A stretch of DNA of 30,154 nucleotides, from NCBI GenBank assembly GCA_002293065.1, contig DBCN01000074.1, positions 865 through 31,018 of the forward strand, given 5' to 3'. Shown here one piece after another: positions 8,226 through 16,948 of the stretch. Position numbers and translations under genes: made by a program. Positions within the stretch are counted from its first letter, which is position 1. The number at the start of each line of letters is the position of its first letter. Source of the DNA: Opitutia bacterium UBA957. GTDB taxonomy: Bacteria > Verrucomicrobiota > Verrucomicrobiia > Opitutales > UBA953. Below the pieces are notes generated by a model. That model saw nothing but the letters and a program-made list of their open reading frames with translations. It was not told where the DNA came from and did no database searches.

Positions 8226-10139
8226 CTAGTCGACGTAGGGCACGTATTCCGGGACCAACCGCCGTAGACCCTGCTTGCAGGCCGTCTTCTCCTGCGGAAT
8301 CAACGTGCGGATCTCCAGCAAAAGGGCGTCCAGCGCCGCATGCGGGGTGCCCGTGGCGACAAAACGGAAAATACGCGCATGCTTGGTCGTCCGGTACTGC
8401 TCGCCGTGATGCTGCAGCTCTTCGACCAACTTTTCGCCCGGCCGCAGGCCCACGAACTTGATCTCGATGTCGATATCCGGCCGGAACCCGCTGAGCTCGA
8501 TGAGCTGGCGCGCGACATCGACGATCTTCATGGGCTGACCCATCTCGAGGACGAGGATGTCCCCGCCCTCCCCTTGGGTCGCGCTCTGCAGGACCAACCC
8601 GACCGCCTCGGGGATGGTCATGAAGTAACGCTTCACCTCGGGGTGCGTCACGGTGACCGGGCCACCGGCGGCGATCTGCTTGCGGAAGATCGGGATGACG
8701 GACCCGGAAGAGCCGAGGACATTGCCGAAGCGCACCGCCACGAATTGCGTGACATTGCCGGGGCGACCTTGCATCGACTGGACCACCATTTCCGCCAAGC
8801 GCTTGGAGGCGCCCATGACGTTGGTCGGGTTGATGGCCTTGTCGGTCGAAATCAGGACGAAGCGGCCCACCTGGAACTCCGACGCCAGCGCCGCGACCAG
8901 CGCCGTGCCGAGCGTGTTGTTCTTCAGGGCTTCCCCCGGTTGCGGCTCCATCATCGGCACATGTTTGTGCGCGGCGGCATGGAGCACCAAGGCGGGGCGA
9001 TGACGGGCGAAGACCTCGCGCATCCGCGGCTCATCGGTGACATCGGCGACGACGGGACAAATCAAGGCCCCCGCGCCCGCCGCGATGAGGTCCTGTTCGG
9101 CCTGGTAGAGCAGGGCTTCGCACTGGTCGAGCAGGACGAGCCGCGCGGGCTGGCGGAGCGCGACCTGCCGGCAAATTTCCTGGCCAATGCTCCCACCCGC
9201 GCCCGTGACCAACACCGTGCGTCCTTGGATCATCGCGCCGATGGCGGCGTCGTCGAGCTGCGCCGGGGCGCGGCCCAAGAGATCTTCCACCGAAACCGGG
9301 CGAAGGTCGGTCGCGCGGACGCGGCCACCGGCGAGTTCGGTCATCGACGGCACCACGAGGACGCGCAAGCCGCTCGCCGAGGCGAGGGCGCTGATTTCGC
9401 GGATGCGTTTCGCGCTCTGGGCCGGCAACGCGAGGATCAGTTCCGTCACGCCGTACTTCTCCGCCAACGAAGGGATTTTATCCGGAGCGCCGACGACCGG
9501 GATGCCGTGGATCTCGAGGCCATGCTTCGCCTCATTGTCGTCCAGGAAGCAGACGGGCAGCAGGCCGTGTCCGCGGCGGGATAAGAGGTCCGAGGCCAAT
9601 TGCTCGCCCGAATTACCGGCACCGACGATCGCAATCCGCTCCAGCGACGTCTGGGCCACCTTGTCTTCGCCCGTGAAGCGTTCGCGGAGCGTGCGGATGG
9701 AAACGCGGAAGCCGACGAAGAGCAGCAACGAGAGGTTGAAGTCGACGAGCGCGATGCTCCGGGGGATGCCCAAGGTGGCGCTGGGCCCGTTCATGCCGCT
9801 GATGAACGGGAGCAGGAGGATGACGAGGGTCGCGAGGGAAAGCGCGAAGACCATGCGCAGGGCATCGTGCAGGCGAAAATAATAGAAGACACCGCGGAAC
9901 TGACCGAACAAGCCCAGCAAGACGAACTTCAAGGGGACGATCCAGAGCAGCGCGTGGGGACGTTGGGTGTAGAGGTAGCCCTCCACGTCCTTATCCGCCG
10001 CCGTGAGGATCGCTCCGCCGGAGAAGCGCATCTCATAACTCAACCAGAGCGAAAGCGCCGCCAAGGACCCGTAGACGAGGAAGAAGAAGAACACCCGCTG
10101 GACGGGGCTCACCTTGGGCGTTGGGGTGCTCAGGGGCAT
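8226..10139 (-). CDS. Membrane-bound nucleotide-sugar 4,6-dehydratase (WbpM/CapD/PglF type)
   Basis: Large members of this family dehydrate UDP-GlcNAc or similar at the inner face of the membrane to start synthesis of deoxy or diacetamido sugars for O-antigen, capsule or glycoprotein glycans. The 637-residue protein has four N-terminal helices (about 17-35, 62-80, 93-113, 127-147). A nucleotide-binding fold follows, with GAGNSG at 173-178. The C-terminal SDR domain has TGAGGSIGQE (312-321) and HAAAHKHVPMME (387-398). STDKAINPTNVMGASKR carries Ser431 and a Met442-xxx-Lys446 in place of the usual Tyr-xxx-Lys, which is characteristic of WbpM/PglF/FlaA1 enzymes. No glycosyltransferase or flippase genes are nearby, so the final glycan is unknown. 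The SUMF1-like gene lies 31 bp upstream on the same strand. Confidence 0.9.
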   Translation of the reverse strand: MPLSTPTPKVSPVQRVFFFFLVYGSLAALSLWLSYEMRFSGGAILTAADKDVEGYLYTQRPHALLWIVPLKFVLLGLFGQFRGVFYYFRLHDALRMVFALSLATLVILLLPFISGMNGPSATLGIPRSIALVDFNLSLLLFVGFRVSIRTLRERFTGEDKVAQTSLERIAIVGAGNSGEQLASDLLSRRGHGLLPVCFLDDNEAKHGLEIHGIPVVGAPDKIPSLAEKYGVTELILALPAQSAKRIREISALASASGLRVLVVPSMTELAGGRVRATDLRPVSVEDLLGRAPAQLDDAAIGAMIQGRTVLVTGAGGSIGQEICRQVALRQPARLVLLDQCEALLYQAEQDLIAAGAGALICPVVADVTDEPRMREVFARHRPALVLHAAAHKHVPMMEPQPGEALKNNTLGTALVAALASEFQVGRFVLISTDKAINPTNVMGASKRLAEMVVQSMQGRPGNVTQFVAVRFGNVLGSSGSVIPIFRKQIAAGGPVTVTHPEVKRYFMTIPEAVGLVLQSATQGEGGDILVLEMGQPMKIVDVARQLIELSGFRPDIDIEIKFVGLRPGEKLVEELQHHGEQYRTTKHARIFRFVATGTPHAALDALLLEIRTLIPQEKTACKQGLRRLVPEYVPYVD

Positions 10140-10170
10140 GGGCGTAGGGTTCGTAGGTCAGCCGCGGGTT

Positions 10171-11961
10171 TCATTCAATCACGATACGGAACCCGATGGT
10201 GCGGCTTTTTTCACGCTTCAACGCTTTCCTGAGGGGAAGACCTGAGACAGGGACCCAGTTCACGCTACCGCCGATGACCGAAGCAAAATCGTCCGCCGCC
10301 TCGGCTTGCGCCCATTCCTCCACATTGCCGAGCAAATCGAAGAAGCCGGCCCCGGTGGGTTGGGACGTGCCGACCACACGGGCGGACACGCCATCGGTGT
10401 TGTCGAAGGTCCAAGCCGTCCGCCCGGCGGGGGGCTGGCTCAAGTCACCCAACACGGCCTTATACTCCGCCACGGTCGGCAACCGGATGGTTCGACCGCA
10501 CATCCAGCCCAACGCCTCGCAGAAGGCCTGCGCATCCGCATAGGCCACGGATTCGACGGGCAGGTTCTCGCGCATGCTCGCGCTCGGGTTCACCCCCATC
10601 ACCGTGGAATAGAAACCCTGCGAGACCTCCTGCTTCATCATGCGAGCGCCGGTGGCGCCGACGGGGGCGACGAGCTGCTCGAGCTTGGGCAAAATGGCTT
10701 GGATCGTGGCCGCATGCGTGGCGACGTATTCCAATTGGCGCCGCACCGGATCTTCCGGCGGAACGACCCCGGGGTTTTCCGCTTCGACCTGCGTGAGTTT
10801 TTCGCGGAGCGCGCGCGCCAAGTCCAACGCTTCCGCGGATTGACCGGCGCGTAGGTGTTTGGCCATGGCCTGCGCGCGCGTGGCGACATCCTGCAAGCGG
10901 GCGGCGGCGCGCCAGCGATTCCGCTTCATCTCCAAATCGGCTTTCCGCGTGGCGGCGGCCCACGCGCTGCGCGGGAATTCCTGCATGAGCTGCGCTTGGA
11001 TCGTCAGGGCCCGCTCGTACGCTTGCGTCGCGAGCGCCGACTGCGCCTCTTGGGCCGGCCCCGCCGTCGCCTGCGCATAGGCGGCGCCGGCCGCCTGCGC
11101 CGACCGCTCCGCGGCGACGATCTGTTGCTGCAGCGGATCCGAACGCATCGTTTCCAGCCGGGTGGAGAGGCGTTCCACGCGGCCGAATTCGGTATCCAGG
11201 ACATCCCGATACTTTTCCACAAAAGCCCGTTCGGTCTCGATGGCTTCCCCCATCGCCTTATCCGCTTCGCCGAGCCGGCCGGCGGCGAAGGCCGCTTCCG
11301 CCGCCGCCTCCAAGGCCTGGGTTTGGGCCTTCAAGGGTTCGGCCTCGAGTCGCCGCAAACGCGTGTCGAGCCGGGCGATCTTGCCGACATCGGCGTAGCC
11401 CGAGAAAAACCACCGGCTCTCGATGAGCCGCTCCGCTTCCACGGCGCGCCGGAGCTCGCGCACGGCCCCGGCCTGATCCGATTTGGCCAACGCCGTGGAC
11501 TTATCCTCGGCTTCGGTCGCGGTCGCCCGCAGCCGTTCCGCCTGGATGACATGGTAACGCCGACGCAAGGTCTCGAGCCGGACGTTCTCCGAGGCCAGGG
11601 CCCCGCGCGAGGCCAGGTAATCTTCCTGCGCCTGCACGGCTTCGCCGAGCAGGGCCAGGTCGCCATCGTCGATCAACGCTTTATTGAGCCGCTGGGCCTC
11701 GAAGGCCGCCTCTTTCTTGAGGGAGAGCTGGCGGAGTTCTTCGGCCTGCACCGGACTCAACGCGGCAATCCGGCTTCCCGCGTTGCGCTGGCCCTCCGTG
11801 ACCAACCAACCCGCCGCAAGCACCAAGACCACGGTGGCCCCCACCATGAGGGGCGTTCCCGCCTTGTCCCATATCCGTTCCCAAAAGGCCGCGCCCTTAG
11901 GGGGGCGGGACTTCTTGCCGGGAAGGAAATCGGACTGGGGGTCGTGGGGGCCGGGGGACAT
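10171..11961 (-). CDS. Membrane-anchored coiled-coil protein with C-terminal SUMF1/FGE-like domain
   Basis: The 596-residue protein has a short basic cytoplasmic N-terminus and one membrane helix (about 36-54). A long Ala/Glu/Arg-rich helical region (about 60-420, heptad-like) leads to a C-terminal domain of the formylglycine-generating-enzyme (SUMF1) fold. That domain shows QEVSQGFYSTVMG, PVESVAYADAQAFCEAL, RLPTVAEYKAV, GFFDLLGNVEEWAQ, a GGSVNW segment and the terminal RTIGFRIV. True FGE enzymes have catalytic cysteines just before the final GFR motif. None is present here, so a structural or binding role is more likely than sulfatase activation. The expected topology places the coiled coil and the domain in the periplasm. 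It lies directly upstream of the sugar dehydratase gene and is divergent from tyrA. Confidence 0.85.
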   Translation of the reverse strand: MSPGPHDPQSDFLPGKKSRPPKGAAFWERIWDKAGTPLMVGATVVLVLAAGWLVTEGQRNAGSRIAALSPVQAEELRQLSLKKEAAFEAQRLNKALIDDGDLALLGEAVQAQEDYLASRGALASENVRLETLRRRYHVIQAERLRATATEAEDKSTALAKSDQAGAVRELRRAVEAERLIESRWFFSGYADVGKIARLDTRLRRLEAEPLKAQTQALEAAAEAAFAAGRLGEADKAMGEAIETERAFVEKYRDVLDTEFGRVERLSTRLETMRSDPLQQQIVAAERSAQAAGAAYAQATAGPAQEAQSALATQAYERALTIQAQLMQEFPRSAWAAATRKADLEMKRNRWRAAARLQDVATRAQAMAKHLRAGQSAEALDLARALREKLTQVEAENPGVVPPEDPVRRQLEYVATHAATIQAILPKLEQLVAPVGATGARMMKQEVSQGFYSTVMGVNPSASMRENLPVESVAYADAQAFCEALGWMCGRTIRLPTVAEYKAVLGDLSQPPAGRTAWTFDNTDGVSARVVGTSQPTGAGFFDLLGNVEEWAQAEAADDFASVIGGSVNWVPVSGLPLRKALKREKSRTIGFRIVIE

Positions 11962-12053
11962 GGAGCGAAATCAGCCAGTTTCATCACCGGCAGATTGTTT
12001 GCTTTAATAGTCTGCTAGGCTGGTTCATGAAAGAAGGACCTTCAACCCTCTAA
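11962..12053. promoter_or_regulatory. Divergent intergenic region between SUMF1-like gene and tyrA
   Basis: These 92 bp must hold the promoters for both divergent units. The stretch around 11994-12015 is locally AT-rich, but I could not fix a convincing -35/-10 pair on either strand. A GAAGGA purine run at 12033-12038 lies about 15 bases before the tyrA ATG, too far for a standard ribosome-binding site. An eight-codon open frame runs from the ATG at 12027 to the TAA at 12051-12053, directly abutting the tyrA ATG. Confidence 0.4.
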
Positions 12054-12908
12054 ATGCCTCAATTTAAACGCATCGCCGTCGTCGGAGCGGGCCTCATCGG
12101 AGGCTCGGTCCTGCTCGCTGCGGCTCGCCGGCAACTGGCAGGGTCCCTCGCGGGATGGTCGCGGTCCCCGGAAGCCCGGGCCCTCCTCAAGGGATATGCG
12201 GTGGCGGAGATCTTCGACAACCCCGTCGACGCCGTACGGGGAGCCGACATCGTCATCGTAGCCACTCCGGTCGACAAGATGGAGGAAACCTTCCGTGCCA
12301 TCAGCCCGGGGCTTTCCGCGGGCGCCCTCGTGACGGACGCCGGCAGCGTCAAAGCCGCCATTCAGGTCGCCGCCCGCGTCCTCCCTGCGGGCGTCCATTT
12401 CGTCGGGGCTCACCCCATGGCTGGTTCCGAAAAAGCGGGTACGGCGCACGCCTCGGCCGACTTGTTCGCGAATCGGCCCTGTTTCGTGACGCCCACCGGG
12501 TCCGAACCTGGCGAATCCGTACGCCTCACCCATGCCTTCTGGCAGGCCCTCGGCTGCCGCACGGTCGAATGCACGGCCCAGCGCCACGACGAAATCGTCG
12601 CCGCGATCAGCCACGTCCCGCACGCCAGCGCGTCCGCGTTGATGCTGGCCGTGGGCAGCTTGCCGGGCTTTGATCCCGCCACCACCGGCGCCGGCCTCAA
12701 GGACACCACACGCATCGCCGCGGGCGAAGAAAACCTTTGGGTGGGCATCTTGATGGCCAACGCCCCGCACGTCATCGCCGGCCTCCGCGCCGCCGAAGAC
12801 CAAACGGCTAACCTTCGGCAGGCCCTCGAGGCCGGTGACGCCGAGAAAGTCCGCCAACTGCTGGCCGACGCCCGTGTCCTGCGCCAATCCCTCGATCGCC
12901 CCGCATGA
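12054..12908 (+). CDS. tyrA: Prephenate dehydrogenase (TyrA family)
   Basis: This enzyme oxidatively decarboxylates prephenate (or arogenate) towards tyrosine using NAD(P). The 284-residue protein opens with a Rossmann dinucleotide-binding motif GAGLIGGS (11-18) and contains VTDAGSVK, FVGAHPMAGSEKAGTAHA and the catalytic-region HDEIVAAISHVPHASASAL. No ACT or chorismate mutase domain is attached, so it is a stand-alone dehydrogenase. It is the first gene of a plus-strand operon and overlaps aroA-cmk by four bases (ATGA). Whether the substrate is prephenate or arogenate, and the cofactor NAD or NADP, cannot be told from the sequence alone. Confidence 0.93.
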   Translation: MPQFKRIAVVGAGLIGGSVLLAAARRQLAGSLAGWSRSPEARALLKGYAVAEIFDNPVDAVRGADIVIVATPVDKMEETFRAISPGLSAGALVTDAGSVKAAIQVAARVLPAGVHFVGAHPMAGSEKAGTAHASADLFANRPCFVTPTGSEPGESVRLTHAFWQALGCRTVECTAQRHDEIVAAISHVPHASASALMLAVGSLPGFDPATTGAGLKDTTRIAAGEENLWVGILMANAPHVIAGLRAAEDQTANLRQALEAGDAEKVRQLLADARVLRQSLDRPA

Positions 12909-14926
12909 GTCCAACCCTGCCGATCACGCCCTTCCGCACGCCCGCCCGCGGGGTCGCGCAAGTGCCAGGGTCCAAGAGCATCACCAATCGCGCGCTCCTG
13001 CTCGCCGCCCTCGCCGACGGCGAAACGCTCTTCACGGGCGCCCTCTTCAGCCGCGACACGCGCATCCTCATCGCCGCGCTTCGCACCCTTGGCTTTGAAG
13101 TCGCCGACGACGAAACCGCGCAAACCCTCCGCATCCGCGGACTCGGAGGGCGCATCCCGAAGGCCCAAGCCAAACTGCACGTCGGCAATGCCGGCACCGC
13201 GGCGCGCTTTCTGACGGCCTTCCTCGCGCTAGCGCCGCAAGGGAGCTACGAACTGGATGGCGACGAGGCCATGCGGGCCCGGCCGATGGCAGGCTTGCTG
13301 GAGGCCCTCACGGGCGCTGGTTGCCGCGCCCTGCGCGCCGATGGCCAACCGGCCACGCACTTCCCGTTCACGCTCCATACCGCCGGCCGCCTCGGCGATC
13401 TGGTGGTGGACGCTTCGGCGTCGTCGCAACTGCTATCGGCGCTGTTGATGGCGCTGCCGCTATCGCCGGGCGCCTCCGTGCGCATGAAGGGCGCCACGGT
13501 CTCCGAGCCTTTCGTGGTGATGACCGAAAAGATGTGCGCCCAATTCGGTCGGCCCTTGGTCCGCGATGCCGCCGGCTCGTGGCGCTGCCCGCAACCCGGC
13601 GCCTACCGCGCGGCCGGCACCTATGCGATCGAGCCCGATGCCACGGCCGCGAGCTACTTCATCGCCCTCCCCGCCGTGACCGGCGCCGGGGCGGGCGTAC
13701 GCCTGCAAGGTTACGTTAATGGCGGGCTTCAAGGCGACACCGCGTTCGCCGACGTCGCGCGACGCTGCGGGGCGAACCTCACGGCGCAGGGTTCCGCGTT
13801 GGTCGTCCAAACGTGGCCCGACCTGCAAGGCGGCGATTTCGACTTCAACGACTTCTCCGATACGTTCCTGACGCTCGCCACGCTCGCGCCGTTGGCTTCG
13901 TCGCCGACGACCATCCGGAACATCGGTCACACGCGCAAGCAGGAGACCGACCGCGTCCTGGCCATGGCCACGGAATTGGAACGCCTCGGCGTCAAGGTCG
14001 TACCGACCGCGGCCGAACTCCGCGCCGACGAAACGCTCTCCACCCTCACGATTCATCCGGCGCGGGCGGCGTTGAAACAAGCCACCGCCCGTGGTCCCGT
14101 CGAAATCCACACCTATGAAGACCATCGCATGGCGATGAGCTTCGGGGTCTTGGGTTCGTACGACCTCTTCGGCGATGGCCGTCCATGGATCGCCATCCAG
14201 GATCCGACCTGCACCAGCAAGACCTTCCCGAAATTCTTCGAGGCGCTCGAAGCCCTGCGCACCCGGTTCGTCGCCGTGGCGGTCGATGGGGGCGCGGCCT
14301 CGGGAAAATCCAGCACCGCCAAGGTCGTCGCCCGCGACCTCGGGCTCCTGCACGTCGACACCGGCGCGCACTACCGCTCCGTCACCCGCGCGCTGCTCGA
14401 TGCGGGCGCCCTGCCCGAAGATCCCGCGTCCGTCGGCGCGGCCTTGGCGCGGCTGCACCTCGGTTCGGAAATTTCGGGCATCTCGTCCGGCCTCACCTTC
14501 GACGGTCGCCGTCCGGCGGACGCCTCGCTCCGCACCGAAGATGTCAATGGCTCGGTCTCGAAGTTTGCCGCCCTCCCGGCGGTGCGTAACTTCCTCTTGG
14601 CCTACCAGCGGTCGCAGGTGGAGCTCGGCCAAGCCGCCGGCTTCGCGGGCGTGATCATGGAAGGCCGCGACATCGGTTCCGTGGTCCTGCCGCAGGCGGA
14701 AGTCCGCGTGTTCCTACAAGCCGACCCGGTGGCCCGGGCCCAACGCCGCGCCGCGGAAGGCCAAGCTGATGCGGTGGCCCAGCGCGATCTGTTGGATTCC
14801 ACCCGCGCGACCGCCCCGCTGGTTTGTCCGGAAGGCGCCACGCGCATTGATAATACCCACCTCACGCTCGGGGCGGTGGTTGCCCAGGTGAAGGCTTTGG
14901 TCCAGCATGCGGCTCGTCGGGCATGA
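12905..14926 (+). CDS. aroA-cmk: Fused EPSP synthase / cytidylate kinase (AroA-Cmk)
   Basis: One 673-residue frame joins two enzymes. Residues 1 to about 452 are 3-phosphoshikimate 1-carboxyvinyltransferase, which makes EPSP in the shikimate pathway: PGSKSITNRALLLAAL (21-36), NAGTAARF (95-102), EPDATAASYF (243-252), DFSDT (316-320), the HTRKQETDR block and TYEDHRMAM (403-411). In the NAGTA loop a Phe stands where Pro is usual. Residues from about 455 are (d)CMP kinase, with P-loop GGAASGKS (462-469), DTGAHYRSV, an RNFLLAYQR segment and VIMEGRDIGSVV. Both halves are of normal length with all expected motifs, and the linker is only a few residues. The gene overlaps tyrA and plsC by four bases on each side, so all three are probably translationally coupled. 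Confidence 0.94.
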   Translation: MSPTLPITPFRTPARGVAQVPGSKSITNRALLLAALADGETLFTGALFSRDTRILIAALRTLGFEVADDETAQTLRIRGLGGRIPKAQAKLHVGNAGTAARFLTAFLALAPQGSYELDGDEAMRARPMAGLLEALTGAGCRALRADGQPATHFPFTLHTAGRLGDLVVDASASSQLLSALLMALPLSPGASVRMKGATVSEPFVVMTEKMCAQFGRPLVRDAAGSWRCPQPGAYRAAGTYAIEPDATAASYFIALPAVTGAGAGVRLQGYVNGGLQGDTAFADVARRCGANLTAQGSALVVQTWPDLQGGDFDFNDFSDTFLTLATLAPLASSPTTIRNIGHTRKQETDRVLAMATELERLGVKVVPTAAELRADETLSTLTIHPARAALKQATARGPVEIHTYEDHRMAMSFGVLGSYDLFGDGRPWIAIQDPTCTSKTFPKFFEALEALRTRFVAVAVDGGAASGKSSTAKVVARDLGLLHVDTGAHYRSVTRALLDAGALPEDPASVGAALARLHLGSEISGISSGLTFDGRRPADASLRTEDVNGSVSKFAALPAVRNFLLAYQRSQVELGQAAGFAGVIMEGRDIGSVVLPQAEVRVFLQADPVARAQRRAAEGQADAVAQRDLLDSTRATAPLVCPEGATRIDNTHLTLGAVVAQVKALVQHAARRA

Positions 14927-15567
14927 TCCTCACTTCGAACAACCTCGTCTATAAGGCCGTGTACCACGGGGCGCGGGCCTTCGCGGAGGTCTTCTCGACC
15001 CTGGAAGTGGAGGGCTGGGAGAATGTCCCGAACGGGGCCTGCATCTTCGCGTCGAACCACCAGAGCATGCTCGACCCGCCCTTGATCGGTTCGTGCCTGC
15101 CGCGCGAGATCTCGTTCATCGCCCGCCGCTCGCTCTTCGACAACCCGGTGTTTGGTGCCGTCATCCGTTCCTGTCATTCCATTCCCGTGGATCGCGGCGA
15201 AGCGGACATCGGCGCGATTCGCGTGGCGCTCGCCGCCCTCGCCCAAGGCCGGGGACTGTTGATCTTCCCCGAAGGCACGCGCAGCGCCGATGGCGTCATC
15301 GGGGAGGCCAAGGCGGGCGCGGGTTTGCTCGCCTGCAAGTCGGGCGCCCCGGTCGTCCCGATCCATATCCGCGGCGCCCGTGATGTCCTCCCGCGCGGGG
15401 CATTCTTCCCCGTCGGCGGCGCGCGGGTCCGCGTGCGGTTTGGTCGCGCCCTGGGGCCCGCTGACTACGATCCCGGCGAAGGCGTCGCGGGTCGCACCAT
15501 GGAAGCGTCCCGACGCATCCTGGAGGCCATCAAGGCGCTCCCTGACTCGCAGGACCTCGGTCTCTGA
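14923..15567 (+). CDS. plsC: 1-acyl-sn-glycerol-3-phosphate acyltransferase
   Basis: PlsC acylates lysophosphatidic acid to phosphatidic acid, a phospholipid precursor. The 214-residue protein has the two acyltransferase signatures: the HX4D motif as NHQSMLD (His46, Asp51) and FPEGTRS (115-121). A VPIHIRGA segment corresponds to the later conserved block. There is no obvious N-terminal membrane helix, so it is a short form attached peripherally. It overlaps aroA-cmk by four bases and is the last gene of the tyrA operon. Placing PlsC after Cmk is a common arrangement in bacteria. The gene converges on dnaN with only five bases between the stops, and no terminator hairpin is evident. Confidence 0.93.
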   Translation: MILTSNNLVYKAVYHGARAFAEVFSTLEVEGWENVPNGACIFASNHQSMLDPPLIGSCLPREISFIARRSLFDNPVFGAVIRSCHSIPVDRGEADIGAIRVALAALAQGRGLLIFPEGTRSADGVIGEAKAGAGLLACKSGAPVVPIHIRGARDVLPRGAFFPVGGARVRVRFGRALGPADYDPGEGVAGRTMEASRRILEAIKALPDSQDLGL

Positions 15568-15572
15568 GGGGC

Positions 15573-16700
15573 TTACGAAATCCGCTGCGGCATGACGACG
15601 CAGAGGAAATCTTCCTTCAGGCCGCGGATGACGCCGGGGGACATGTCGTCCTTGAATTCAAAATCGATCTCGTCCTCGGTGACGGCCTTGAGGGGCTCGA
15701 CGACGTACTGCGGATTGAAGGCGATGTTCACTTCGGGACCATCGTACTTCACGGCGATCGGTTCATGCGCTTCGCCGGAATCGGACTTGGCGCTGATCTC
15801 CAGGTTCTGGTTCTTCTTGGAAACCGTGAGGCGAATCGTGTTGTTGCGGTCATCGCACATGAGCGCGGCGCGCGTGACGCTGTCCAGGAGCTTCTCGCGT
15901 TCGAGACGGACCTTGCTGCCGGCTTCCTTCGGGATGACCTGTCGGTAGTTCGGGTAATTGCCCTCGACGACCTTGGAGACGAGCTGGATGCGGTCCACGA
16001 GGCCTTCGTCGTTCTTGGGGATGTCGATCGTGAAGCCGACCTGGCGCTCGTTATGCGAGACGTGGGCCTTGCCGCCGACCTTGAGCAGGCGTTGTAATTC
16101 GGCGATCGTGCGGGCGGGCAAAATCAGGGCGAGCGGCTTGTCGGGGCCTTCCAGTTCGCGTTCGCACTTGGCGAGGCGACGGCCATCGGTCGCGACCACG
16201 GTGAGTTTGCCGTTGGCGAATTCGAAGAACACGCCGTTGAGGATATAACGGTTTTCGTCGGTCGATTGGGCGTAGCTGACTTTGCGCAACATCGACCCGA
16301 GGTCCTCCTGTTCGATGGAGATCGTGGGTTGCCCGGAGAAGCTGGCGATGGGCGGGAATTGATCCGCAGGCAGCCCCGCGATCTGGAAGACGGAACTCCC
16401 CGAGGTGACCTTGACGCGGTCCTTGCCGGTGAGTTCGACGACCGTTTCGGCGCCCGACAACGAACGCACGATCGGGACCAATTTCTTGACGGGCAAGGTG
16501 ATCCGGCCGGGCGAAGTCACCGTGGCCTTGATGCGGCAGCAGATGCCCAGATCGAGGTTGGTCGTCGTCAGGGTGACCGTATCGCCTTCGGCTTCGATGA
16601 GCACGTTCTGCAGGATCGGCATCGTGGCGCGGTTGCCGACGACGTTGGTGACGCTGGAGAGGCCGTTGAAGAAATGATTACGGTTTACCTTGAACTTCAT
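15573..16700 (-). CDS. dnaN: DNA polymerase III beta subunit (sliding clamp)
   Basis: DnaN forms the ring-shaped processivity clamp for DNA polymerase III. The 375-residue protein begins MKFKVNRNHFFNGLSSV and has the three-domain clamp layout. LPVKKLVPIVRSL and the QSTDENRYILNGVFFE segment (the family's RYxLxGV) are typical, as is the C-terminal VVMPQRIS (consensus VMPMR). The ATG at 16700 was chosen because the family starts there; a frame open to 16754 adds 18 unrelated residues. dnaN usually sits beside dnaA at the origin; here its upstream neighbour is pssA and dnaA is absent from the window. A 248-bp intergenic region precedes it. Confidence 0.96.
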   Translation of the reverse strand: MKFKVNRNHFFNGLSSVTNVVGNRATMPILQNVLIEAEGDTVTLTTTNLDLGICCRIKATVTSPGRITLPVKKLVPIVRSLSGAETVVELTGKDRVKVTSGSSVFQIAGLPADQFPPIASFSGQPTISIEQEDLGSMLRKVSYAQSTDENRYILNGVFFEFANGKLTVVATDGRRLAKCERELEGPDKPLALILPARTIAELQRLLKVGGKAHVSHNERQVGFTIDIPKNDEGLVDRIQLVSKVVEGNYPNYRQVIPKEAGSKVRLEREKLLDSVTRAALMCDDRNNTIRLTVSKKNQNLEISAKSDSGEAHEPIAVKYDGPEVNIAFNPQYVVEPLKAVTEDEIDFEFKDDMSPGVIRGLKEDFLCVVMPQRIS

Positions 16701-16948
16701 GATGTTGACAGATTTGAGGCGGAGAGGGGTCAGTGGCAACCAATCAATGCCCACTTCCGGTGGGACTGTATTAATAGATAACCCTTTGAATTAAATACAG
16801 TAGTACCCGTAAGTCTCGGAAGGGCGTGGATAGTTTCCCAAGGCGTTGAAAACAGGCGGGATGTGGTTTTGCGGTCCCTGTGTCCAGCCTGCGAATAACG
16901 GCACCCTTGTTCACAAGCGACCAGAAGCCCCAATCACTCACCCCTTAT
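16701..16948. promoter_or_regulatory. dnaN upstream region with DnaA-box-like sequences
   Basis: This is the longest intergenic stretch in the window and must carry the dnaN promoter. An AT-rich patch at 16768-16803 is flanked by an 8-bp inverted repeat (ACTGTATT at 16765-16772 and AATACAGT at 16794-16801). DnaA-box-like nonamers on the plus strand are TTATTCACA at 16945-16953 (matches TTATNCACA, overlapping the pssA stop) and TTGTTCACA at 16907-16915 (one mismatch). On the minus strand CTATCCACG covers 16826-16834 (two mismatches). These suggest DnaA control of dnaN or an origin element, but the number of boxes is too small to call an origin. Confidence 0.4.
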
